A stretch of DNA of 20,825 bases from Desulfurococcales archaeon (lineage in GTDB: Archaea; Thermoproteota; Thermoprotei_A; Sulfolobales; Desulfurococcaceae), in the NCBI GenBank assembly GCA_015522345.1, contig WAML01000105.1:1-20825 (forward strand), given 5' to 3'. Positions 8,023 through 14,412 of this stretch are shown here, one piece after another. Every line of letters starts with the position of its first letter. The first letter of the stretch is position 1. Both the position numbers and the translations under genes were made by a program. The notes under the pieces were generated by a model, which worked only from the letters and a program-made list of their open reading frames with translations, did no database searches and had not been told where the DNA came from.

Positions 8023-8209
8023 AAGGACGGCCGCCACCCAGTTTTCTCCCATTATATTCTTCTCATATGGTTAAATGTATACACGTTGAGAATTTAATTG
8101 TGATACAGAAGCCATTAATGATTATTATATGCAAAGGTATTTGAAAATGCTTTTAACCCCCTAAACAATTTATGAAATCCTGGAACTGGGTGGCGGCCGT
8201 CCTACAGAA
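8023..8209 (+). other. tRNA-Asn intron 1 (187 nt) with long bulge-helix-bulge stem
   Basis: The anticodon-loop bases CTGT (8017-8020) pair perfectly with ACAG (8204-8207), giving the 4-bp central helix of an archaeal bulge-helix-bulge. The 5' bulge is TAA (8021-8023) and the 3' bulge AAA (8208-8210). Cuts after the second bulge base fall after 8022 (A37) and after 8209. The intron-side helix is a perfect 20-bp stem, 8024-8043 with 8184-8203, very GC-rich at its base. The 140-nt loop is AT-rich and holds a further 7-bp pairing GGTTAAA/TTTAACC (8069-8075/8152-8158), flanked by 25 bases on each side. It is too short for a homing endonuclease. The exon-side outer helix is weak (G30-G31 with C8211-C8212) while intron 2 is still present. 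Confidence 0.75.
8024..8203 (+). repeat. Perfect 20-bp inverted repeat framing the tRNA intron
   Basis: Arm 8024-8043 (AGGACGGCCGCCACCCAGTT) is the exact reverse complement of arm 8184-8203, with two further G-U-compatible positions inward. The arms are strongly GC-rich while the 140 bases between them are AT-rich. It forms the intron-side helix of the splice motif. Confidence 0.95.
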
Positions 8210-8238
8210 ACCGCGGGTTCGCCTAGCCTGGTGTGGGA
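8210..8238 (+). other. tRNA-Asn intron 2 (29 nt), boundaries ambiguous
   Basis: After removing intron 1, 29 extra bases remain between A37 and the 3' half of the anticodon stem, so a second splice is required to obtain a normal tRNA. AACC occurs at both ends (8022+8210-8212 and 8238-8241), so the cut can be placed at any of five equivalent sites from 36/37 to 40/41. At 37/38 the central helix would be CTGT with GTGG (8233-8236), one G-C and three G-U pairs, a relaxed motif. A small hairpin GCG-GGTT-CGC (8213-8222) lies inside. The existence of extra sequence is certain; the exact splice sites are not. Confidence 0.55.
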
Positions 8239-8349
8239 ACCCGGTGGTCCGGGGTTCGAATCCCCGCCCCGGCGCCACTTCTAACATTCATGCTTAAAAT
8301 AATGTCTAGTTCTAGAGTATTGTAGAGCAGTTATTGTTTGCAGATCAGG

Positions 8350-8360
8350 TATAGATATAT
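8350..8360 (+). promoter_or_regulatory. Putative TATA box for the 8385-8484 transcript
   Basis: TATAGATATAT is centred at about 8355. Archaeal spacing predicts a start near 8381-8383, immediately before the GC-rich GGGCCCCG segment and about 11 bases before an ATG at 8393. Positional inference only. Confidence 0.4.
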
Positions 8361-8384
8361 TGTAGTATGTGTTAGTAAGTAGTA

Positions 8385-8484
8385 GGGCCCCGATGAAGAA
8401 GGAACCCGGGGATTAAATTATTGCTGAATTAGAGAATGTTGATAAGGCCCGCATCGAGAGGGGGTTAGGAGGTATTGTTCCTCC
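8385..8484 (+). ncRNA. Candidate structured leader or small RNA
   Basis: A GC-rich island in an AT-rich thermophile genome often marks structured RNA. CCCCG (8388-8392) pairs with CGGGG (8407-8411) around a 14-nt loop, and GGAGG (8468-8472) pairs with CCTCC (8480-8484). Alternative pairings GGGCC/GGCCC (8385-8389/8446-8450) and CGATG/CATCG (8391-8395/8452-8456) compete with the first hairpin. Box C (ATGAAGA) and D' (CTGA) look-alikes occur, but no box D follows, so it is not called a C/D RNA. It could equally be a 5' leader of the next gene or degraded coding sequence. Confidence 0.25.
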
Positions 8485-8539
8485 GCTAGTTTTTAGACAA
8501 TGTGATCCTTTTGCTTGTTTAGAGAAAGTACTAGAGTAC

Positions 8540-9397
8540 TTGAACAACGAAGATATAGCATTAACGTATCATGTAGGAGTAAATACTGTAACTCCCTGGA
8601 TAAAGGGTGCTTCTCCGGTAATAGTTTCCGGTGATAATAAGAGAATGTACTGGATACCTTTACCTAGGGAAATAGACTATTATACACCAGATGACCTATG
8701 CTATAGTCTAGGTACTCAAGAACATCTGTGCTTACCCAAAATACTAGAGACTTATAAGAACTATAACGTATTCACTATACATAAAGAAATACCAGAAATA
8801 AAGATACACATAGACCCCGACTTCTATAGTGGAACTTACGGTGAATACTGGAAACCCTACCCTATAATACGTCTACTCAGAGAAAAGAAGGACTTCATAA
8901 TATTCTTCGTAGGAACATTCAAAGAGATACAACAAGATAAAGTGGGAGACAGATACTGGGGTATACTAGGTCATATGCTCATAGACCATTCCAAGAGTAT
9001 AGAATTACACAAACTAGACTTCTTAGATAAAGAAGACTTTTGTAGAATCATTATAGAGTACAAATACAATGCTCACTTAACTAGAGCATTTAAAAGGAAA
9101 AACCTTAGTATAGGCGAAAAACTATCATGTAGCGAAGTAATAAAAGTTCTAGGAAGAAACGATAAGGACTATACAGTCTTATTTAATGAATTAAAGAAAT
9201 ATACAAGAATACTATTGAAGGCTAAACACTACTGTATCTACACATACCCCTTAAAAATATGGAGGCCACGTGGTGATACAATGTATGAGGAGCTATTTTC
9301 TTCTGATATTATATTGAAGCAAACATTATATAGTAGAGCATATGTTATGGCTAGAGCCAGGAAATTTATTGATTGGCTAGTAGAGAAGAATCAATAG
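8540..9397 (+). CDS. Nmad3-like (nucleotide modification associated domain) protein, tentative
   Basis: This 285-residue soluble protein shares a pattern with Nmad3 proteins, a family inferred from gene context to act in nucleic-acid base modification. An early KGASPVIVSG...YWIPLP block corresponds to the family's GG-x-PSPI...LSLPIP start. It is followed by a H-x-DPD motif (IHIDPDFY), a DFIIFFVGTFKE strand like the family's D-LFLFFGWFR, and YWGILGHMLID like its H-x-IFGYL strand. The match is from memory of family landmarks and is remote. The TTG start is the only start codon in frame after the TAA at 8414, and no ribosome-binding site is evident. The 3' end overlaps the convergent KH-protein gene by 7 bp. 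Its position directly after a tRNA gene suggests possible acquisition. Confidence 0.5.
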   Translation: MNNEDIALTYHVGVNTVTPWIKGASPVIVSGDNKRMYWIPLPREIDYYTPDDLCYSLGTQEHLCLPKILETYKNYNVFTIHKEIPEIKIHIDPDFYSGTYGEYWKPYPIIRLLREKKDFIIFFVGTFKEIQQDKVGDRYWGILGHMLIDHSKSIELHKLDFLDKEDFCRIIIEYKYNAHLTRAFKRKNLSIGEKLSCSEVIKVLGRNDKDYTVLFNELKKYTRILLKAKHYCIYTYPLKIWRPRGDTMYEELFSSDIILKQTLYSRAYVMARARKFIDWLVEKNQ

Positions 9398-9993
9398 GGC
9401 TTCCTCCACAATTCCCTCATACGACGTCTTTTCTCTAAATACATTTCTCTCTCTAAGAACCTATATACTGTAGCATGTTGTCTTCCTTGAATAAGCATTT
9501 CTATAGCTTCTTTAGCTATATTAGCTGATTCGAAGTCCCCAATTATAGCAACGTACTCCCTATATATCGATATATAAGTGCCCGTAACTTCCTCTATTGT
9601 ACGTCTAGCTTTACCTCCTTCACCAATTATCCTACCCTTTATCCTCTGAATATGATTTGGTTTATCACCTATATACTGTTTTAAATCAATTACAATTAAA
9701 ACCTGGTCTTCATCCAATAGCCTCATTGCACGTTCAGGACTAAATCCATAAGCTATAGCTCTCACAATATCTCTAGCCTTCATCAACTGTAGTGCTGTAG
9801 TACTAGGTGATGCAGGCTCTATTACTACAGTACCAGTTGTAGAATCTACTGTAATCCTTGTATTCGTTCTCTTCATAATTTCCTCTTTAACTCTACCATC
9901 ATGCCCTATCAATACACCTATTCTATCAATAGGTATTTTCTCATAAAGCCTAGTTACACCCATTATAAAGTGTCCTTTTTCTTCATGCGCCAC
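9391..9993 (-). CDS. Archaeal Dim2/Pno1-like KH-domain protein (30S biogenesis)
   Basis: This 200-residue protein has two KH domains. The first has GHDG at residues 30-33 (IGVLIGHDGRVKEEI). The second has GEGG at 124-127 (GRIIGEGGKARRTIEEVTG). The C-terminal helix GRQHATVYRFLE and the basic tail are typical of archaeal Dim2, the relative of eukaryotic Pno1/Krr1 that binds the 3' end of 16S rRNA during small-subunit maturation, probably with the Nob1 nuclease. The start is GTG with GGTGG upstream. It overlaps the RIO1 stop by 11 bp, the last gene of a translation and ribosome-assembly operon. The pairing with RIO1 and aIF1A is conserved across archaea and supports the role. Confidence 0.92.
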   Translation of the reverse strand: MAHEEKGHFIMGVTRLYEKIPIDRIGVLIGHDGRVKEEIMKRTNTRITVDSTTGTVVIEPASPSTTALQLMKARDIVRAIAYGFSPERAMRLLDEDQVLIVIDLKQYIGDKPNHIQRIKGRIIGEGGKARRTIEEVTGTYISIYREYVAIIGDFESANIAKEAIEMLIQGRQHATVYRFLEREMYLEKRRRMRELWRKPY

Positions 9994-10789
9994 AGTTTAC
10001 CACCATATTCTTTAAATCATTTACACTAGGTATATCCTCCAACCCCGCTTCTCTATAGAAGAAACGGTGTATATTCCTTATATCTCTATCAAGGAAGTCC
10101 ATGGCATTAGGATGCTCTATATGAACAGCTTGGCTTACATCAATTATTACAATAGACAAATCTTCTCTAACCATTACATTATACTCAGACATATCGGCGT
10201 GAACAAGTTTAGCTCTACAGTATATCTTCTTCATATTATCAATTATTTGGTCAAAAATATAGAGTAAGTCTTCTTCACTAAGTTCATCCCAGACTTCAAT
10301 GAGTAGTGGAGCCCTCTTATCCTCTACACCTATAAACTCCATGACAAGTACGTTATTATATACTGCAATAGGCTTAGGAACAGATACACCATTCTCATAC
10401 ATTTTCTTTAAATTTCTAAACTCCTTCCTAGTCCATAAATAAATTAGTTTCCTAGTATCCCTGGGGAGAAGTCCTTCAAACCTAGGATCGCCGATAATAT
10501 ACTTTAGTATTCCCTTCCTAAACTCAGCTGTAGCTGTTAAGTATATTTTTACAGCATATTTTTCCCCATTATATCCGTAGCCTAGGTATACTCTAGCTTC
10601 TTTACCACTACTTATTACTCCATTCATTCTCTTCAAAATCCTTCTACGCATTAATTCATAAAGAGATTTTACAGTAAAATAATCAAATACTTCTTCAACA
10701 GTCTCAAATAATTCACTATCTTTAATCCTCTTCTCATACCTACGGATACGTGGAGAAGAAAATATTTTGTCTTCGTCAATGGAATTCAT
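9983..10789 (-). CDS. rio1: RIO1-family atypical serine kinase/ATPase
   Basis: This 268-residue protein has the RIO1 landmarks: a P-loop-like SSGKEARVY (60-68), the ATP-anchoring Lys81 in YAVKIY, the hinge MEFIG (150-154), the catalytic loop LVHADMSEYN (195-204, Asp199 and Asn204), and the metal-binding IIDVSQAV with Asp217. RIO1 acts as an ATPase-driven switch in late small-subunit maturation. Its ATG overlaps the aIF1A stop (ATGA), so translation is coupled. Its own end overlaps the Dim2-like gene. It is a complete, normal-length archaeal RIO1. Confidence 0.97.
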   Translation of the reverse strand: MNSIDEDKIFSSPRIRRYEKRIKDSELFETVEEVFDYFTVKSLYELMRRRILKRMNGVISSGKEARVYLGYGYNGEKYAVKIYLTATAEFRKGILKYIIGDPRFEGLLPRDTRKLIYLWTRKEFRNLKKMYENGVSVPKPIAVYNNVLVMEFIGVEDKRAPLLIEVWDELSEEDLLYIFDQIIDNMKKIYCRAKLVHADMSEYNVMVREDLSIVIIDVSQAVHIEHPNAMDFLDRDIRNIHRFFYREAGLEDIPSVNDLKNMVVNCGA

Positions 10790-11127
10790 ATGTATTCACT
10801 CAAAGCTTCAAGAAATTCCCTTGGTAGAACTCCTTTATCAAGTAACTTCTGTACTTCACCTCTATCATAACGGTATATTACATCTCCCTTCCTAGGGTTA
10901 AAGTCCCATATAGCAACTAATATAATGTCTCCTTCCCTCATCCACATACGTCTTCTAAATCTACCGGGTATTCTAATCATTCTTTCTTCTCCATCAAGAC
11001 ACTTAGCTACTAAATGATCTCCTCCAACAAGCCTTATAACGCCACAAATAACTTGTCCTTCATCAGGCAATGGAGGTTCCTTGGGCTTTTCTTCAAAACC
11101 TCTTTTCTTCTTCTTTTTAGGCAGCAT
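10786..11127 (-). CDS. eif1a: Translation initiation factor aIF1A
   Basis: This 113-residue protein has a basic N-terminal tail (MLPKKKKKRGFEE) and an S1/OB-fold core (about residues 24-92). The core contains the family segments GQVICGVIRLVGGDHLVAKC, RIPGRFRRRMWMREGDIILV and the DVIYRYDRGEV strand-helix transition. aIF1A binds the A-site region of the 30S subunit during start-codon selection. The ATG is preceded by AGGTGAT. It lies 12 bases after the NMD3-like gene and is coupled to RIO1 through an ATGA overlap. Confidence 0.97.
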   Translation of the reverse strand: MLPKKKKKRGFEEKPKEPPLPDEGQVICGVIRLVGGDHLVAKCLDGEERMIRIPGRFRRRMWMREGDIILVAIWDFNPRKGDVIYRYDRGEVQKLLDKGVLPREFLEALSEYI

Positions 11128-11139
11128 CGATCACCTGTT

Positions 11140-12192
11140 TTAGGTTCTTGTCATATACAGTCTGCCTTTAATCTTATACCCTTTAATTTTATCACCTTCT
11201 TTAACATTATTAAGGTTTGCGAGACGAGGATACTCGTTCATAGAACCTGTTTCTTCATCGATAACATAGATTGTTGATGAATCTCTAGCTACAACTACAT
11301 ATGTTTTTTCTTCTACATCTTCTTCTCTATTTATTCTACCACTCCAGTAATCGTCTATGTTGAAACGCTTTCTTTCACCAGTTGATAAATCAATTACGCT
11401 AACTCTATTGCTACGTATATCTTCTACAACACCGTATACTCCATTATAAGACACTATATCTCCCTTCTTGAGATCCGGTAGTCTCACCGAAAATGTAGTT
11501 ACACCTTTTACCTTGCCTCTAGAGGGATCGTATTTTCTTACTTTAAATGTCTCAATAACTTTTGCTCCACGATCTCTACTTATTATTGAAGCAACTCTTC
11601 TAGCTAGTACTGGAGTAATCATCTTTATATCTATACCATTCTTGTTCTCAATAATATCAACTATATCCTCGGCTAAAACTGGGTCAGAAACAATTTTCCT
11701 CACATACATTTTCTCTTCATCGCTCAAGTATCCACGAGCACTCCTTACTTGTACAATAGCGTTAAATACTTTACCTGCTTTCCTCATACAGTGCGGGCAA
11801 ACTGTTTTAATAATCCTATACCTTACGCCAAAACTTGTTTTTCTAACAACTTTTTCTCCAAGAATTACATGAGCTCTAGCTATTGCTTCGTAGAAGTTCT
11901 TGTTTACTCTATACTCGCTAGTTATTTCATCTACTTCAGCAATAGTTACTTCACTATTTACAAAATGACGCTGGTATTCAAGAATAAGCCTTCTCAATAT
12001 ATCCTCTATACTCGCTGGAGGCAACCATTTATCGCGGAATCTCCAAGAACCACACTTACTACAAACAACTATTTCAAATACAGGAGTCTGCTTAACTACT
12101 CCACGGTATTTGAGATAACAATCAGGGCACAAGCCATTAATTAAAGGTGTTTCACTATCTTCTCTCCTACCACACTTAAAACAATACCTCAT
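11140..12192 (-). CDS. nmd3: NMD3 homologue, 60S/50S export-adaptor family protein
   Basis: This 350-residue protein carries paired zinc-binding motifs at C4-C7, C22-C25, C44-C47 and C132-C135 (CPHC). An alpha/beta region follows, with IARAHVILGEKVVRKTSFG and a C-terminal OB-like beta domain with LKKGDIVSYNGVYGVVEDI. In eukaryotes NMD3 binds the 60S subunit and bridges it to the export machinery. In archaea it presumably acts as a late large-subunit assembly or anti-association factor and lacks the eukaryotic nuclear-export tail. The ATG start is 7 bases after the DUF424 stop, so it is cotranscribed with DUF424 and aIF1A. Confidence 0.93.
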   Translation of the reverse strand: MRYCFKCGRREDSETPLINGLCPDCYLKYRGVVKQTPVFEIVVCSKCGSWRFRDKWLPPASIEDILRRLILEYQRHFVNSEVTIAEVDEITSEYRVNKNFYEAIARAHVILGEKVVRKTSFGVRYRIIKTVCPHCMRKAGKVFNAIVQVRSARGYLSDEEKMYVRKIVSDPVLAEDIVDIIENKNGIDIKMITPVLARRVASIISRDRGAKVIETFKVRKYDPSRGKVKGVTTFSVRLPDLKKGDIVSYNGVYGVVEDIRSNRVSVIDLSTGERKRFNIDDYWSGRINREEDVEEKTYVVVARDSSTIYVIDEETGSMNEYPRLANLNNVKEGDKIKGYKIKGRLYMTRT

Positions 12193-12199
12193 AATCCCA

Positions 12200-12523
12200 C
12201 TACATCCTAATTATCTGTGCATGAGGTACTCCATCTATAGTTATAACAGCCTCTGGATGAACAAATCCATGTTTAATAGCTGCTGAAACAATTTTTTCAC
12301 CAACTAAATTAGCTATACTACATACTTCTAACAATCTAATAGCTTCTCTAATACTAACAAGTCTACCACCATAGAAGTTTGGGTCAACATAAAATCGTCT
12401 CTCTCCTTCAACAAGCGTCTTCCCCAGTAAATCCTTATCACAAATAGCTACAACATGCTCTTCTTCATAAGAGTATTCATTAACATACACTAGTTCATCA
12501 CTAATACTGAACCTATACTCCAT
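12200..12523 (-). CDS. DUF424 family protein
   Basis: This small protein of about 107 residues matches archaeal DUF424: the early CDKDLLGKTLVEGERRF segment, FYGGRLVS, then SIANLVGEKIVSAAIKHG and the C-terminal PHAQII. It is found only in archaea and usually sits among translation genes; no activity is established. A TTG at 12547 would add 8 residues. The ATG at 12523 fits the family start better, but neither has a strong ribosome-binding site. It is the first gene of the operon leading to NMD3, aIF1A, RIO1 and the Dim2-like protein, so guilt by association points to ribosome assembly or initiation. Confidence 0.88.
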   Translation of the reverse strand: MEYRFSISDELVYVNEYSYEEEHVVAICDKDLLGKTLVEGERRFYVDPNFYGGRLVSIREAIRLLEVCSIANLVGEKIVSAAIKHGFVHPEAVITIDGVPHAQIIRM

Positions 12524-12660
12524 ACCATTCTTCCCATATACATCCAATGATAGACTCTATACATCTATGAATAAATTACTCTCCATAAACTCCCTCTTAA
12601 AACTAACCTTTAATATGCACTACTATTTCCATTAATCAACAATGCATTCAACATACCATA

Positions 12661-12668
12661 ATTATAAG
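12661..12668 (+). promoter_or_regulatory. TATA box for the 12693 gene
   Basis: ATTATAAG is centred about 29 bases before the ATG at 12693. No Shine-Dalgarno lies between, so this gene is probably transcribed with almost no leader, as is common for first genes in crenarchaeal operons. Inferred from spacing. Confidence 0.5.
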
Positions 12669-12692
12669 AGTAACCTATAGATTTAATGGTAT

Positions 12693-14399
12693 ATGGAGAA
12701 AAGTAATGTATCAGAAGAGGTTATAGAAATGAGTATAGAGGGAGACAAAGTACTAAAGAAGGAGAGGAGAAGTATTGAAGGAGTAAAACAAGTTATTGTA
12801 AGAAAACCTGTTGAAGTATTAGAGACAGAGTATATCGACCTACACTATCTAGTTGGATTCGACGTAGGATTTGAAGTAGATGTTGAAAGAGCAACTAGTG
12901 TATTATACGAGAGATTCTCTAGAGAATCAGTTTGTGCAGCACTCTATTTCGTGCCCATAAGAGAGTTGAAGAACTGGGTGAAGAAGGGATGGAAAACAGT
13001 AGATGGTGTAGGTGTTTGGATAAAACCAGTATGTATTAGATCAAATACTATACCTAAAGATATAGAGCAGCACATTAGATCAAGAGCTATAACTGATTCA
13101 GTACTGTTTAGTATAGAGTATCTTCAGAGGAAAGAATATTCAAGAATATTCTTGGGAGAAATACTATTTGACTTAAGCGAGTTTAGTGATAAAATAAAGA
13201 CTAAAATACATTTGTTGAGAGGTTATCTAGAACTCTATGTAAATAGGAATGGAGTATTTGTATTAACTCTAACAATACCTATTAGAGATATGCCGTTGAC
13301 TTCAACAGATATACTCAAGATTAGGTACTTACTTGAAGTAGAAGGAGTAAAAGTTTCTATGCATAGAAACGTCTACTATAAATGGATAGATCTAAGGACT
13401 AGTAAGCCAAGAGCCGAAGAAGAAAGTAGTGGAAGAGTATCTGTAAAACTAAGGATACAAGAAGTACTAGAAATCTATACAACATACATCAAATACTATC
13501 TTGTAAAGAAGCTAAGGGGGTATAAGGCTACAGATATACTCGATCTAGAGAAGCTGACGAGACTCCCATGGGATACGAGATATATTGTAGTATTCACGGA
13601 ACTCCGCAAAAAAGGTTTGAGAGTAAACGATATAATCAATAGATACGCTATACAGTTGTACGCTATACTACATGGAACTAGGAGACTTTTATCACGAGAT
13701 GTAGCTCGTAGAGTAATAATTAAGTCGTTCTACTACATACCAACTCCTAATATAGGAGAACTTGTCTCTAAGCCATTGAATAAAGTTAATGTAACTAGAG
13801 TATTAGCTCTACTCTCTGAGTACAGTACTCACGTAGTAGCTATATCTAAGAAATACCTTGGAGCAACTGATGTAGGTTTAAGGATTAGAGTTAAACACTT
13901 AACTGCATTAGAGCTGCTCATTCACTTAAAACATACACTAAGAGTACTTGAACACGTATTCGCTCATAAAAGGCCAAAGGACTTGGGTGAACTAGCTAAT
14001 CTAAGGTTGATCTTAAGTAGAGTATCTGATCTTGTTGAGAACCATTATTTCATAGTTGATAATGATATAAGAGAAATCTTCTATAAATCAATGAATGTAT
14101 TCAATATACCCAAGCTATTATCTAGTGTAGAGAGAAAACTCGAGTCCCTAAACTATACAATAATGACTAGGTATCAAGATAAAATACATAAAATGCAGCT
14201 GCTCTTATCGATTCTCTTCGGCATATTTGGTGTACCATTCTTCATATTCTCATATGTACAATGGTATTTCGATTATGTAGCGACAGGGAAATCTCAGAGT
14301 TTCTGGCCTGTTACAGTACTGACATTTATACCAACTATTTCGATACTAGCACTATCTACTATACTCTATGTGAAGTGGAGGAGAGAAGTGTTTAGGTAG
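12693..14399 (+). CDS. Unknown protein with large soluble domain and two C-terminal membrane helices
   Basis: This 568-residue protein has a charged cytoplasmic N-terminal part (to about residue 250), a mostly helical middle (about 255-495), and two C-terminal helices (about 501-524 and 539-560) separated by a short loop. This resembles CorA-type metal channels, but the GMN motif expected after the first helix is absent, and the segment there reads VQWYFDY. I therefore do not call it CorA. No catalytic motif was recognised. It sits alone on the plus strand between the translation operon and aIF2-beta. Its start is ATG, probably leaderless. It could be a divergent channel, a membrane organiser or a signalling protein. 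Confidence 0.7.
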   Translation: MEKSNVSEEVIEMSIEGDKVLKKERRSIEGVKQVIVRKPVEVLETEYIDLHYLVGFDVGFEVDVERATSVLYERFSRESVCAALYFVPIRELKNWVKKGWKTVDGVGVWIKPVCIRSNTIPKDIEQHIRSRAITDSVLFSIEYLQRKEYSRIFLGEILFDLSEFSDKIKTKIHLLRGYLELYVNRNGVFVLTLTIPIRDMPLTSTDILKIRYLLEVEGVKVSMHRNVYYKWIDLRTSKPRAEEESSGRVSVKLRIQEVLEIYTTYIKYYLVKKLRGYKATDILDLEKLTRLPWDTRYIVVFTELRKKGLRVNDIINRYAIQLYAILHGTRRLLSRDVARRVIIKSFYYIPTPNIGELVSKPLNKVNVTRVLALLSEYSTHVVAISKKYLGATDVGLRIRVKHLTALELLIHLKHTLRVLEHVFAHKRPKDLGELANLRLILSRVSDLVENHYFIVDNDIREIFYKSMNVFNIPKLLSSVERKLESLNYTIMTRYQDKIHKMQLLLSILFGIFGVPFFIFSYVQWYFDYVATGKSQSFWPVTVLTFIPTISILALSTILYVKWRREVFR

Positions 14400-14412
14400 T
14401 TGCATACTATCT

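Larger units (their letters stand above)
7985..8277 (+). tRNA. tRNA-Asn(GTT), split by about 216 nt of intron sequence
   Basis: Exons are 7985-8022 and 8239-8277. The acceptor stem GCCGGGG (7985-7991) pairs with CCCCGGC (8267-8273). The D arm is GCTC/GAGC, and the anticodon stem CCGGG (8012-8016) pairs with CCCGG (8240-8244). The T arm CGGGG/CCCCG (8250-8254/8262-8266) has loop TTCGAAT, and discriminator G and CCA are encoded. The anticodon loop becomes CTGTTAA, with anticodon GTT at 8019-8021 and A37 at 8022. The joined product is a normal 77-nt tRNA-Asn including CCA. All stems are fully paired, so this is a functional gene and not a remnant. The intervening sequence reads as two introns (see separate entries). 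A37 would be the t6A site, relevant to the methylthiotransferase at 14940. Confidence 0.93.
8278..8539 (+). other. Region between tRNA-Asn and the Nmad3-like gene
   Basis: The first 70 bases after the tRNA show nothing recognisable. TATA-like TATAGATATAT (8350-8360) is followed about 26 bases later by a GC-rich stretch (about 8385-8484), unusual for this AT-rich genome. In frame with the downstream gene, the frame is open from 8417 to 8539 but contains no ATG, GTG or TTG. A TAA at 8414-8416 separates it from an ATG at 8393, leaving a 7-codon ORF. Whether this is a structured leader, a small RNA or an interrupted N-terminus is unresolved. Confidence 0.5.

Noticed and set aside
8067..8144. A 25-codon ATG frame inside tRNA intron 1
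   Set aside because: It is too short and lacks a ribosome-binding site; such a frame is expected by chance in AT-rich sequence.
8385..8470. Box C/D guide RNA reading (ATGAAGA, CTGA, TTGATAA)
   Set aside because: The box C and C' matches are imperfect and no terminal box D follows, so the RNA class cannot be supported.
8393..8539. Programmed read-through of TAA at 8414 to give a longer Nmad3-like protein
   Set aside because: TAA is not a known recoded codon in archaea and the family-like start begins near 8540, so read-through is not needed.
7985..8539. Integration site of a provirus or genomic island at the tRNA gene
   Set aside because: No repeated copy of the tRNA 3' end and no integrase was found in the window.
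11468..12144. Plus-strand frames of 131-134 codons opposite NMD3
   Set aside because: They lie antisense to a complete NMD3 gene and read as hydrophobic or Tyr/Phe-rich shadow sequence.
12693..14399. Call as CorA magnesium transporter
   Set aside because: The GMN motif is absent and the N-terminal sequence shows no CorA signature.
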